A stretch of 64,000 bases of DNA from Candidatus Methylomirabilota bacterium (GCA_003104975.1 PQAM01000004.1:62001-126000), one strand, 5' to 3'; shown: positions 16,850 through 25,131, numbered from the stretch's first letter. The notes: generated by a model from the letters alone, not told the origin. A program made the numbers and translations.

Positions 16850-17253
16850 TGAGCCATCCCTTTCGCTATCAAGGATAACTCAATCCTAACACGACCCGTT
16901 TGCGCTTTCAAATCGAGAACGCTCACGGTGGTACTGGGATCCAGTCATGGGACAAGGGCAGCTCGCTGTGGTACCCCATAAGTCCTTTCACAGTGCTTGT
17001 CATTCCGGGCTCGACCCGGATCCAGGACCTTCCGGATTCCCACTTTCGCGGGAATACCGCATGCGCTGCTGGTGCGCCCATGAGCATGAAAGTTCGTTGA
17101 GAGACCGTCCCGTCACTGGCTCGTCATTGCGAGCGACCAACGGGAGCGCGGCAATCTCACCGTAGTTGCCCCGAACGACTGTGAGATTGCTTCGGCTGCG
17201 CCTCGCAATGACCCAGGAGACGTTCTGGGCAATGACGGCTTCGGAATCGTCGG
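16850..17253. other. Intergenic region, 404 bp, mostly repeats
   Basis: No credible gene. It contains a diverged ATTCCGG...CGCGGGAAT repeat (about 16998-17062) and a CATTGCGAG palindrome (17117-17233). The promoter of the minus-strand metal operon should lie in its left part, but no convincing -35/-10 pair was found. Confidence 0.6.
17117..17233. repeat. CATTGCGAG dispersed palindrome, copy 1
   Basis: Begins GTCATTGCGAGCGA, has GGAGCGCGGCAATCTCACCG near the left arm and ends GATTGCTTCGGC...CTCGCAATGAC, so the ends are inverted copies. The same design occurs at 51296-51431. Confidence 0.85.
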
Positions 17254-18363
17254 CTACACGTGAAAGAATTGATTGCCCTGACCAACCAGACCGCGGGGTC
17301 GGATGACAACCTTATGTTCCGGATCGCTCACTACGCGCCCGATCTGCAAGGCTTCTCGGCCGTGTTGCTTGACGATGTCCATAAACGACGCCGCATCAGC
17401 TTCAGCGATTACAACACAGAACCCGACCCCCATGTTGAAGACCTGGAACATCTCGTGATCGGGGATACCCCCCGCGTGCTGGATCAGAGAGAAGATCGGC
17501 GGGATCGGCGGAAACCGGTCGATTTCATATCCGACCGGATGAGAAGCGGTGTCCAGCCGTAAAAGGTTCAGCAACCCATCGCTGGTGATGTGGGCCAGCC
17601 CTTTGATGTTGAGCGACCGCGCGAGCGCCTCAACCACCTCCGGCACATAGATGATGGTCGGCTCCAGCAACTCCTCGCCGAGCGTTCGCCCAAGCTCCTC
17701 GAACTTCGTGTCTACCGTATACCTGTTCTGCGCAAACAGGACCTGCCGGGCCAGCGTCAGACCGTTACTGTGGATCCCGCTGCTTCGAATGCCGATGATG
17801 ACATCGCCGGGCGCCACCGACTTTCCAACGATCACCTTGTCGAGCGGGACATGCCCGACACACATCCCGACCAGATCGCAGCCCCACCCATCCCGCTCGG
17901 ATGCGAGCATCTCCCGGACCTGGGCAATCTCACCGCCGCAGATCGCGACCCCTGCCTGGCGCGCCCCTTCCTTGAGTCCCAACATCAGGGGGTTAATCAG
18001 ATCGGGGTTCGCGTGCTGCACCGCGATATAATCCAGAAAGGCGATCGGTCGCGCCCCCACACAGAGGACATCGTTCACATTCATGGCCATGCAGTCGATC
18101 CCGACCGTGTCGTACTTGTCCATCATCTGCGCGATCATCAGCTTTGTACCCACCCCGTCGGTCGAGAGCGCCAGGCCCATTCCGTGACCGATATCGATAA
18201 CATTGGCAAAAAAGCCGACGGGCAGGACCGGCTTGCCGACGTCCCGCACAAAGGCGAACGTCTGGCTCACCGTCTCGATGACCCGGGACAGTACCTGCTC
18301 TTCCCGCTCAACGTCAACGCCCGCACCACGGTAGCTCGCCGCGTCCTCTTGATGTTGCTGCAT
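17254..18363 (-). CDS. purM: Phosphoribosylformylglycinamidine cyclo-ligase (AIR synthetase)
   Basis: Fifth step of purine synthesis: FGAM + ATP to AIR. About 369 residues from the ATG at 18363 (a GTG at 18393 is an alternative with its own GGAGG). Motifs: SYRGAGVDVE, LSTDGVGTKLMIAQ, GIDCMAMNVNDVLCVGA (the ATP/FGAM lid), ICGGEIAQV, GIRSSGIHSNGLTLAR. The C-terminal half reads LAHITSDGLLNLLRL and FQVFNMGVGFCV; the usual bacterial ITGGG(L/F) followed by a proline-arginine is replaced by ITSDGLLNLLR, which resembles archaeal-type PurM. No other pur genes of the pathway adjoin it. Function is clear; the lineage is my inference. Confidence 0.88.
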   Translation of the reverse strand: MQQHQEDAASYRGAGVDVEREEQVLSRVIETVSQTFAFVRDVGKPVLPVGFFANVIDIGHGMGLALSTDGVGTKLMIAQMMDKYDTVGIDCMAMNVNDVLCVGARPIAFLDYIAVQHANPDLINPLMLGLKEGARQAGVAICGGEIAQVREMLASERDGWGCDLVGMCVGHVPLDKVIVGKSVAPGDVIIGIRSSGIHSNGLTLARQVLFAQNRYTVDTKFEELGRTLGEELLEPTIIYVPEVVEALARSLNIKGLAHITSDGLLNLLRLDTASHPVGYEIDRFPPIPPIFSLIQHAGGIPDHEMFQVFNMGVGFCVVIAEADAASFMDIVKQHGREALQIGRVVSDPEHKVVIRPRGLVGQGNQFFHV

Positions 18364-18437
18364 TTCCTCTGTCCTCTTTCGCCTTTGCTGCACTGGCCTC
18401 CAAATACGTCAAAAGGCTAGGCAGCGCCACCACGGAA

Positions 18438-18487
18438 CGATCAGCCGCGAGCTAACAGTAAGAGATTCGCCGGAGCGCGTCAAGCGG
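18438..18487. repeat. Direct repeat left of vapBC
   Basis: About 50 bp starting CGATCAGCCGCGAGCT. It matches 19518-19570 (CGATCAGCCGTGAGTT...) at roughly 80-85 percent by eye, in the same orientation, flanking the vapBC module. Confidence 0.7.
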
Positions 18488-18512
18488 TATCGTGAGTTAT
18501 CGGCTGACCCGG

Positions 18513-18541
18513 TTGACCGGGCAGCCTGTTCAGGCTACAAT
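18513..18541 (+). promoter_or_regulatory. Predicted sigma-70 promoter of vapBC
   Basis: TTGACC at 18513-18518, a 17-bp spacer and TACAAT at 18536-18541 (5 of 6 in each box). Just downstream the palindrome GTTTAAAC (18549-18556) lies near the expected transcription start, a plausible site for antitoxin autorepression. Confidence 0.65.
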
Positions 18542-18576
18542 TATACCAGTTTAAACCAGTCTGATCGGAGGACACT

Positions 18577-18822
18577 ATGGGCACCGTAGGCGCATTCGAG
18601 GCCAAGACACACCTGGCGGAGTTGTTGGACCGGGTCAGCAAGGGGGAGACCATCACCATTACACGGCATGGCGTTCCGGCGGCAATGCTGGTACCTGTTG
18701 GACGAACAGGGAAGAAGCCGACACATCAGGAGATCGTCGACGGGATGCGCGCGCTGCGCAAGCGGGTCAAGCCTGACACGATGAGTGTGCGCGAGATGGT
18801 GGAGGAAGGGAGGCGGTTTTGA
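18577..18822 (+). CDS. vapB: Phd/YefM-family antitoxin
   Basis: An 81-residue antitoxin. The N-terminal Phd/YefM fold is recognisable from VGAFEAKTHLAELLDRVSKGETITITRHGVPAAMLVP, the DNA-binding dimer domain. The C-terminal tail (about 50-81) is charged and should wrap the toxin. The ATG has CGGAGGA 5 bp upstream. Its stop is 2 bp before the toxin ATG. It should repress its own promoter together with VapC. The pair is a typical small mobile toxin-antitoxin module. Confidence 0.9.
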   Translation: MGTVGAFEAKTHLAELLDRVSKGETITITRHGVPAAMLVPVGRTGKKPTHQEIVDGMRALRKRVKPDTMSVREMVEEGRRF

Positions 18823-18824
18823 CG

Positions 18825-19280
18825 ATGATCGTCGTCGATGCGTCCGTGGCGCTCGCCTGGTGCTTTCCGGATGAGGCGAGCGAGTACGCGGACGCGGTGC
18901 TGGTTGCGCTTGAAGGACAGCGGATGCTGGTCCCGGCAGTGTGGCCGCTGGAAATTACGAACGCAGTGATCGTGGCGGAGCGGCGCAAGCGGATCAGCCC
19001 ATCGGAAATCAGGCGCTTCGTTGAGTTGCTGGAGGGCTTGACGATCCATGAGGACTCGCTACCGGTAGCCAGAAGCGTCAGTAATATTCTGCCGCTGGCG
19101 CGACAATATGGTCTGTCCGCATACGATACCGCGTACCTGGACGTCGCAATCCGTCACGGCGCGCCGCTGGCCACGCTGGACACCGGACTCGCCAAAGCGA
19201 GCCGGAAGGCGGGCATCGAACTACTACCAGGACCGCCACCAGCACTCAAACGGTATCGCTCAACACGTTCGGACCTATAA
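18825..19280 (+). CDS. vapC: VapC-type PIN-domain ribonuclease toxin
   Basis: A 151-residue PIN-domain endoribonuclease (VapC toxins cut tRNA or rRNA). Acidic catalytic residues are all present: Asp5 (MIVVDAS), Glu43 (WPLEITNA), Asp101 (SAYDTAYLDVA) and Asp119 (LATLDTGLA). ATG at 18825 is preferred; an in-frame TTG at 18819 would overlap the antitoxin stop. GGGAGG lies about 12 bp upstream. It is in an operon with the antitoxin. Confidence 0.92.
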   Translation: MIVVDASVALAWCFPDEASEYADAVLVALEGQRMLVPAVWPLEITNAVIVAERRKRISPSEIRRFVELLEGLTIHEDSLPVARSVSNILPLARQYGLSAYDTAYLDVAIRHGAPLATLDTGLAKASRKAGIELLPGPPPALKRYRSTRSDL

Positions 19281-19304
19281 ACAAAGCCGCGTTTGATGCC
19301 GTGT

Positions 19305-19357
19305 GTAGGGGCGTGATTCATCACGCCCGCCTTGGGCGCAATAAATTGCGCCCCTAC
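19305..19357. repeat. Double-hairpin GTAGGGGCG repeat
   Basis: The outer ends GTAGGGGC / GCCCCTAC pair, enclosing two hairpins (GGGCGTGA/TCACGCCC and GGGCGCAA/TTGCGCCC), a cruciform-like unit. It lies after vapC and may terminate it. The simple form is at 46754-46780. Confidence 0.8.
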
Positions 19358-19517
19358 GGATAATTCGCGTTCTTTGGCGCCCTCTTCTGAATCGGCCAGC
19401 CCGCGGTAGAAATATTGCATCCCTTGCGGGCAGTTCCTCATAGCCCGTCCCAGACTCACCCAGCATTCTTTCCCAGTTACCTAGACTCCTCCGGGTAGTA
19501 TGACTCGGATTGGAGAC

Positions 19518-19570
19518 CGATCAGCCGTGAGTTGGCAGTAAGGAATTCGCCTGGGCGCGTCACGCAGCGG
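19518..19570. repeat. Direct repeat right of vapBC
   Basis: Partner of 18438-18487, about 1.08 kb away. The interval holds vapB, vapC and one palindromic repeat, so the pair brackets the toxin-antitoxin module. Confidence 0.7.
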
Positions 19571-19587
19571 GCAGAGCTTCGATGTCC

Positions 19588-20925
19588 CTACTGGTTGAGA
19601 TCGGTCGGCAAGCCCCGCTTTAGGGGTACGTACTCGAAGGCGCCGATATCGCAGTTCACCTGGCCATCACCATTGCCGTCGATCGAGCGCAACACACCGC
19701 GCTGGTCGACTGACGCGCATGCGCCAGGAAAGCCGGCATCGATGGCGGGGCTGCCGGACTTAAGCGCGTGGGTGTGTGTGGACCCCCCATTCGGCTTGAG
19801 CGGCCCGAGCTTGGGATCGACGCCAACCAGGGTACCGCCAGTCAGGGTATCGGACCAGAACGACCCGCAGGTGCCGTCGCTGATCAGGCTGCCGGTGGCG
19901 GAGAGGGAAGCTGCACCCAAGTTGCACTGCTTTGTGGCGTTGTTCGCGACGATCGTGTTGAAGAGAGCGAATTCGCCGGCAGAAGTGTAAGTCCCGCCCA
20001 AGCCCGAGCGCAAGCCGGATGGGACGTCGGTCGGACCCTTGCCGTTCTCGGCAACCGTGACATGGGTCAAAACCGTATGACCCCCCTCATCATTGATCCC
20101 CACGGCAGCGTTCGAGCTCACTGTCGTGTTGATCAGCGACATCCAGCCGGCATTGTCAATACCGAAGGGCTCGTTGTAGGAGATCTCCGAGCGCTCTATG
20201 GTCGCGTTGGAGGCGCCCCCTACGTCGATCAGCAGGTCACCATTCTGGATACCGCCACCCGCGATATTCGCGTCGTTCTTCACGATCCTGACCTCGTTGA
20301 GCGAGACGATCCCCAGGTTGTAGAGGCCGCCCCCGGCACGGCCGGCGGAGTTGTGCGCGATCTCGCTCTTCGATATCGAGAGCATGCTGTCGGCGTCGTT
20401 GTAGATGCCTCCGCCATTGATCTTGGCGCTGTTGCTCCAGAGCCGAACATACTCCATAGCCAGGTGGCCACGGTTCGAGATCCCACCGCCGTTGTCCGCG
20501 TGTCCAAACATCACATCCAACCGGGTGATGGTGACGGTGGCCCCTTGTTGGATGTGGAAGACGCTGTAGCCGGGCCAGCCGCCGAACACGCGGGTAGAAA
20601 AGATGCCCGCTCCGTTAATAGTCAGGTCCTTGTCGATGATCACGCCGAAGGATTCTAGGAACTTGCCCTTGCCGATACTGATCGTATCGCCGGGGCCGGC
20701 GATGTCGACCGCGTACTGGATCGTGCGGCACGGCACCGCCTGCGTGCAGGTGGGATTGTTCTTGCCGGACATGGCGACGTAGCGGACTGCGCCCCAGGCC
20801 TCCGGCACGAGGAGCAGCGTCAGCAAAAAGAGCAGAGAAGCAACGATTCGGTGGTGTACCGTCCATCGCGCAGCCGAGACCCAACCGTGTTCCTGTTGGA
20901 GCCAACATTCCCGATATGGTCTCAT
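19588..20925 (-). CDS. Secreted right-handed beta-helix protein (choice-of-anchor Q type)
   Basis: A 445-residue exported protein. The signal peptide ends in VPEAWGA (about residue 50). The body has repeating short strands with N/G ladders (GGGISNRGHLAMEYVRLWSNSAKINGGGIYND, in parts), typical of parallel beta-helix proteins. The C-terminal section (DPKLGPLKPNGGSTHTH, SGSPAIDAG, DQRGVLR, DIGAFEY) is the choice-of-anchor Q type ending. The start is ATG 20925 with GAGGAGGAG 6 bp upstream; the frame continues to 20997 but without a site. Probably a cell-surface or extracellular protein, possibly a glycan-binding or adhesive factor. Substrate unknown. Confidence 0.8.
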   Translation of the reverse strand: MRPYRECWLQQEHGWVSAARWTVHHRIVASLLFLLTLLLVPEAWGAVRYVAMSGKNNPTCTQAVPCRTIQYAVDIAGPGDTISIGKGKFLESFGVIIDKDLTINGAGIFSTRVFGGWPGYSVFHIQQGATVTITRLDVMFGHADNGGGISNRGHLAMEYVRLWSNSAKINGGGIYNDADSMLSISKSEIAHNSAGRAGGGLYNLGIVSLNEVRIVKNDANIAGGGIQNGDLLIDVGGASNATIERSEISYNEPFGIDNAGWMSLINTTVSSNAAVGINDEGGHTVLTHVTVAENGKGPTDVPSGLRSGLGGTYTSAGEFALFNTIVANNATKQCNLGAASLSATGSLISDGTCGSFWSDTLTGGTLVGVDPKLGPLKPNGGSTHTHALKSGSPAIDAGFPGACASVDQRGVLRSIDGNGDGQVNCDIGAFEYVPLKRGLPTDLNQ

Positions 20926-21181
20926 TGTTCTCCTCCTCATGCTGATGAGCGCGATACGGGCGCTCTCAGCGTGCCTCCCGCGCATTCGACAAGCCACACG
21001 GATCTTCGCAGTGTCGAAAGCCTATCGCCGCATCTGGGGAGTGTCAAGCGATTTTCATAGTCCTGTTGGCGGCGCACGAAATGTCCGCCTCGTGGAGTGA
21101 AGGAGCGAACATAGTTGTCGGACATGATCGAGACTAACAGAATATAGTGGATGGCGATTTGCTGATGCGTAAGATAGATGG

Positions 21182-21254
21182 TGGGCAGGGGCGGAATCGA
21201 ACCGTCGACACCAGGATTTTCAGTCCTGTGCTCTACCGACTGAGCTACCTGCCC
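21182..21254 (-). tRNA. trnF: tRNA-Phe (GAA)
   Basis: 73 bases; acceptor stem GGGCAGG/CCTGCCC, D arm AGCTCAGTCGGTAGAGC, anticodon loop CTGAAAA (GAA), T arm with GGTTCGATTCC, discriminator A. CCA is not encoded. Confidence 0.97.
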
Positions 21255-21356
21255 AAAACTCGCATGGGGATAAGCCGGTCATCAAAAGGCTCGATCTTTG
21301 TAGCACCGCACAGCCCGTTTGTCAAGACGTGCAGGCACCAGCCTTCCGGAGCCACA

Positions 21357-22244
21357 TCACAGTCCCAGGTCGGTCGGCTGCGGCGTCGGGCCGGAGTAGT
21401 CGTAGAAACCCCGGTCCGACTTTCGCCCATGGTAGCCGGCCATTACCATCTTCTTCAGCAGTGGGGGTGGCGCATACCGCGCTTCCCGATACTCCTCGAA
21501 CATAATATTCGCGATAGCGCAGGTCGTATCGAGGCCAACAAAATCCGCCAGTTCCAGGGGGCCCATCGGGTGGTTGCAGCCCAGCCGCATCGCCTTGTCG
21601 ATATCGACCGTGGAGGCGACACCCGCCTCTAACGCCCGAATCGCATCCAGCAGGTACGGCACTAACAGGCGGTTCACGATGAAGCCGCAATGGTCTTTGG
21701 CTGCGACCGGCTCCTTTCCAAGCGATACGGCGAAATCGGAGACGGCCTGAAAGGTCTCCTCGCTGGTGCGGATACTTCGGACTACCTCCACCAGCTTCAT
21801 CAGCGGAACGGGATTAAAGAAATGCAGGCCGGCGAACCGGTCGGCCCGCGCCGTCACCGAGGCCAGCGAGATGATGCTGATGGAGGAGGTGTTGCTGACA
21901 AAGATCGCACTGGGCGGGCATAAGCTATCCATGGCGCGGAACAGCTCCTGCTTGCGCGGGAGGTCCTCGGTGATCGCCTCGATGACCAGATCGGCCGCCT
22001 TCAGATCCTCCAGGGCCAGGGTCCACCGGATCCGTCCGAGCACCCCCGTCTTTTCCTCAACGGTCACCCGTCCCTTATCGACCGCTCGTTGCAGCCCGCG
22101 ATCGATCGTCTGCCTCCCCTTATCCAGCAGGCGCTGCTCCGCCTCTCTGACGACGACGGTATAGCCGCTTTGAGCAACGACCTGCGCAATGCCGGACCCC
22201 ATGATCCCGGCCCCGACAACCCCCACCGTGTGAATACCCGCCAT
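21357..22244 (-). CDS. hbd: 3-hydroxybutyryl-CoA dehydrogenase
   Basis: A 295-residue NAD(P)-dependent 3-hydroxyacyl-CoA dehydrogenase (beta-oxidation, butyrate or PHB-type metabolism). Rossmann motif GVVGAGIMGSGIAQ (8-21); catalytic His141 in FAGLHFFNPVP with Glu153 (KLVE); substrate Ser in VSNTSS (118-121); C-terminal helical domain with CGFIVNRLLVPYLLDA and NHPMGPLELADFVGLD. The length is typical of stand-alone PaaH/Hbd. Its neighbours are not fatty-acid genes; a crotonase lies at 36.2 kb. Chain-length specificity is not readable. Confidence 0.93.
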   Translation of the reverse strand: MAGIHTVGVVGAGIMGSGIAQVVAQSGYTVVVREAEQRLLDKGRQTIDRGLQRAVDKGRVTVEEKTGVLGRIRWTLALEDLKAADLVIEAITEDLPRKQELFRAMDSLCPPSAIFVSNTSSISIISLASVTARADRFAGLHFFNPVPLMKLVEVVRSIRTSEETFQAVSDFAVSLGKEPVAAKDHCGFIVNRLLVPYLLDAIRALEAGVASTVDIDKAMRLGCNHPMGPLELADFVGLDTTCAIANIMFEEYREARYAPPPLLKKMVMAGYHGRKSDRGFYDYSGPTPQPTDLGL

Positions 22245-22254
22245 TCGCGCCCCC

Positions 22255-22512
22255 CTACCTCTTCCCCAGCCGTCTGAGCGCTTCGTTCAGTTTATCTACC
22301 GACTCTTTGTGCTTCCCATCATTGTGAAGCTTGATGCCTTCTTCACACATCTGGCTGACCTGTTGCTTCACCGTATCATCCGCCTTGGATTGCTTGATCG
22401 CCTGCCGGCACTGCTCGTACAGGACCGGGCAGGTAAAGGCCCAAGCGGTTGGAGTTCCGAGACTCAATGCCGAAGCTACAGTGAACGCCATCACGATCGC
22501 AGCCTTTCGCAT
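22255..22512 (-). CDS. Small exported protein, unknown
   Basis: An 85-residue protein with a clear signal peptide (MRKAAIVMAFTVASALSLG...AWA, cleavage about 26). The mature part starts FTCPVLYEQCRQAIKQSK and is a helical, charged domain with three Cys and a KLHNDGKHKESVDKLNEAL tail reminiscent of half a TPR hairpin. AAGGAG is 8 bp before the ATG at 22512; GTG 22521 is an alternative. It is 10 bp downstream of no partner (co-directional hbd follows it). No family recognised. Confidence 0.7.
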   Translation of the reverse strand: MRKAAIVMAFTVASALSLGTPTAWAFTCPVLYEQCRQAIKQSKADDTVKQQVSQMCEEGIKLHNDGKHKESVDKLNEALRRLGKR

Positions 22513-22587
22513 CTCATTCACTCCTTTCTTCTAATACCCCATGCGTCGGTACCGTGCACATGGTCATGAAAGTCCGCTCCCCCTACA

Positions 22588-22690
22588 CGCCCCCTCACCT
22601 TCATCCTCTCCCCCGCCAGGGGAGAGGAGTCTATTTATTCCCCCTCGCCCCGGGTACCCTCTGGGTGCGGAGAGGGCGTGGGTGAGCGGG
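22588..22690. repeat. CCCTCACC...GGTGAG palindromic repeat overlapping the rarA 3' end
   Basis: CTCACCTTCATCCTCTCCCC, CAGGGGAGAGG, then CCCTCGCCCCGGG...GGAGAGGGCGTGGGTGAG. It encodes the last residues of RarA (SPTPSPHPEGTRGEGE). A short relative sits in hsdR' at 46376-46411. Confidence 0.75.
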
Positions 22691-24038
22691 ACTTTCTGGC
22701 CGGCGGTATCCCTGCCTTTCGGCGACGCCACTCGGCCAGCCTTCTTCCGACCTCGGCTTCCAACCCGCGGTCGGTCGGGTGATAGTAGACGCGCCCCTTC
22801 AACCGTTCAGGCAGGTAGTCCTGATCGGCAAAGGCCTCGGGCAGATCGTGCGGGTACTGGCACCCTGCCCCATATCCCATCTCTTTCATGAGGGTCGTGG
22901 GGGCATTCCGCAGGTGCAGCGGCACCCCTTCGAGCGGCGCCTCCTCGACATCCCGCCGCGCCTCGCCGAATGCCCGGTAGACGGCATTCGATTTGGGCGC
23001 GGTCGCCAGAAACACGGCGGCCTGAGCCAACGCCAGATCCCCCTCCGGCGAGCCGAGGAAATGGTACGCCTCCTTGGCCGCCAGCGCCACCTGTAGTGCC
23101 TGCGGTTCCGCATTGCCGACATCTTCCGACGCGAACCGAACCAGTCGCCTGGCGATATAGAGCGGGTCTTCACCCGATGCCAGCATACGGGCCAGCCAGT
23201 ACAAAGAGGCATCCGGATCGCTGCCTCGCAGGCTCTTGTGCAGGGCCGAGATCAGGTTGTAATGCTCCTCCCCGGCCTTGTCGTACAGCAGCGTCCGCCT
23301 GCCTGATGCCTCCCGAACGATCTCTACGGTCAACCGCCGGCTTCCTTCGGGCTGTGCCTGCACCATCTGCGCCGCCAGCTCCAGGGTATTCAGCGAGACG
23401 CGCGCGTCTCCCGACCCGAGGCCGGCGATGAGGCGCAGCGCCTCGTCATCGGCCTCAATCCGCAGACGGCCAAGCCCCCGCTCCGGATCGCTGAGCGCGC
23501 GTCGAAGGATGAGCAGCAACGCCTCCTCCGATAGCGGGCGCAATGTGACAACCTTCGCCCGGGACAGCAGCGGCGCAATGACCTCGAACGAGGGGTTCTC
23601 GGTGGTCGCCCCGATCAGCACGATCGTGCCCCCCTCGACATGCGGCAGGAAGGCGTCCTGCTGGGCCTTATTGAAACGGTGAATCTCATCGATGAACAGG
23701 AGCGTCCGCCGGCCATAGGCGCGCTCCTGCTGAGCGCGGGCGATCACCTCCTTGATCTCCTTGATCCCGGAGGTAACGGCCGAAAACGGTACGAAGGTGG
23801 CCTTGTACCGATCCGCCAACAGGAAGGCAAGGGTCGTCTTACCCGAACCGGGCGGTCCCCACAGGATCAGCGACGGCAGCTCCCCCGCCGCCATCGCCAT
23901 CTGGAGAAGTTTCCCTTCCCCGAGCAGGTGCTCCTGCCCGACAAACTCCTGAAGCGTCTTGGGACGCATCCGGTCGGCAAGCGGCCCGGGGACCTTCTGG
24001 GGCGGAGCAGATATGTGATCAAACAGATCCGGCGTCAT
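22635..24038 (-). CDS. rarA: Replication-associated recombination protein A (AAA+)
   Basis: A 467-residue AAA+ ATPase of the RarA/MgsA/WRNIP1 family acting at stalled forks. Walker A WGPPGSGKTTLAF (about 59-71), Walker B LLFIDEIHRFNKAQQDA, sensor GATTENPSFEV, then the C-terminal MgsA tetramerisation domain (LISALHKSLRGSDPDASLYWLARML, SEDVGNAEPQAL, YHFLGSPEGDLALAQAAV, GCQYPHDLPEAF). The last about 20 residues (KSRSPTPSPHPEGTRGEGE) are translated from a dispersed repeat, a non-homologous tail. It follows pyrF by 2 bp on the same strand. Confidence 0.95.
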   Translation of the reverse strand: MTPDLFDHISAPPQKVPGPLADRMRPKTLQEFVGQEHLLGEGKLLQMAMAAGELPSLILWGPPGSGKTTLAFLLADRYKATFVPFSAVTSGIKEIKEVIARAQQERAYGRRTLLFIDEIHRFNKAQQDAFLPHVEGGTIVLIGATTENPSFEVIAPLLSRAKVVTLRPLSEEALLLILRRALSDPERGLGRLRIEADDEALRLIAGLGSGDARVSLNTLELAAQMVQAQPEGSRRLTVEIVREASGRRTLLYDKAGEEHYNLISALHKSLRGSDPDASLYWLARMLASGEDPLYIARRLVRFASEDVGNAEPQALQVALAAKEAYHFLGSPEGDLALAQAAVFLATAPKSNAVYRAFGEARRDVEEAPLEGVPLHLRNAPTTLMKEMGYGAGCQYPHDLPEAFADQDYLPERLKGRVYYHPTDRGLEAEVGRRLAEWRRRKAGIPPARKSRSPTPSPHPEGTRGEGE

Positions 24039-24040
24039 CG

Positions 24041-24748
24041 TTATGCCGATGCCTGAAGCTCATCCAGGATCCTGCGGGTGGCCTGCGCGGGGTCAACTGC
24101 TCCCGTAATCGGCCGGCCGATCACCAGGTAGTCCGCACCTGCGGCGGCCGCCTCGTGCGGGGTCATAATCCGACGCTGGTCATCGGTCGACGCCCAGGCC
24201 GGTCGGATACCCGGAATAACAAGGTACACCGATGATCCCAAGGCAGTCCGCAGCACGCCGAGTTCCTGAGGCGATGCCACGACGCCATCGATCCCGGCCT
24301 CGCGTGCCAGCGAGGCCAGACGAACAACCTGTGCCGTCACATCGAGTCGGCTGCCGACAACCTCTTCAAGCGCCCGCGAGTCCAGGCTGGTCAGCACCGT
24401 GACAGCCAGTAGCCGCATGGATGAACCGGCAGCCGCGACAGCCTGTGACGCCGCCTGCAGCATCAACCGCCCGCCTGAGGCGTGGAGCGTGCACATCTCC
24501 ACCCCAAGCCGTACAGCCTCGCGAACCGCCCCCGCCACGGTATTCGGAATATCGTGGAGTTTAAGGTCCAGGAACACCCGACCGCCTTGCTTGTGCACGA
24601 CCTCGACTGCCCGGGGACCCTCGGCGGTAAAGAGCTGTAACCCGACCTTAAACAGCGTCACTGTGGGGTAGAGTCGCTCAACCAGCGACGCGGCCAACAT
24701 CAGGTTGTCGACATCCAGGGCCACGATCACTTCCGGCGTCTTCTGCAT
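24041..24748 (-). CDS. pyrF: Orotidine 5'-phosphate decarboxylase
   Basis: Final step of UMP synthesis. 235 residues from the ATG at 24748; TIM barrel with VALDVDN near the N-terminus, catalytic array DLKLHDIPNT (Asp-x-Lys-x-x-Asp), TLHASGG, VVASPQE, LVIPGIRP, and phosphate-binding GADYLVIGRPIT. The frame continues upstream to 24850, but that part (CKSVRRDAQGRRGERREAGG) is translated degenerate repeat DNA, so the short start is used. Its stop is 2 bp from the rarA start. Confidence 0.95.
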   Translation of the reverse strand: MQKTPEVIVALDVDNLMLAASLVERLYPTVTLFKVGLQLFTAEGPRAVEVVHKQGGRVFLDLKLHDIPNTVAGAVREAVRLGVEMCTLHASGGRLMLQAASQAVAAAGSSMRLLAVTVLTSLDSRALEEVVGSRLDVTAQVVRLASLAREAGIDGVVASPQELGVLRTALGSSVYLVIPGIRPAWASTDDQRRIMTPHEAAAAGADYLVIGRPITGAVDPAQATRRILDELQASA

Positions 24749-24834
24749 ACTCTTGCGTCTCTCTGAACAACCGTCAGCTATCGGTCGGCCTCCCGCTTCT
24801 CGCCTTTCACCCCTTCGCCCTTGCGCATCACGCC

Positions 24835-25131
24835 TTACCGACTTACACATCCAGGCGCATCAGATCCTCCGCAAGGATCACCTCGCCGCCATAGCGGGTT
24901 TCTCAGGGCAAACAGGAGCGGAACCAGATCACCGGTATGATCAGGATGCAGGTGGGTGTAGAAAACCCGGTCCAGTTCTGTGGCCACAATTCCCGCCCGG
25001 AGGGGTCTGGGACGCGTGCCCGCACCGCCGTCGCATAACAGCGACGATCCGGCCACCTCAATCAGGAGACCGGGCGATCCACGCGTAAGACTTGGGATGG
25101 CGGTTCCGGACCCGAGGATCGTAAGCTGCAT
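24835..25131 (-). pseudogene. Internally deleted metallo-beta-lactamase / RNase Z-like gene
   Basis: ATG at 25131 opens MQLTILGSGTAIPSL..., SSLLCDGGAG and the metal motif THLHPDHTGDLVPLLFALRNP, a clear metallo-beta-lactamase fold start. The frame then reads 22 unrelated residues and stops, giving 98 residues where the family has about 250. In another frame the end reads YGGEVILAEDLMRLDV, which looks like the family's C-terminus (GEVxxxEDLMxxxV). An internal deletion of about 450 bp near 24880-24900 that also shifts frame would explain both. Probably non-functional: the later His/Asp ligands are missing. Confidence 0.7.
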
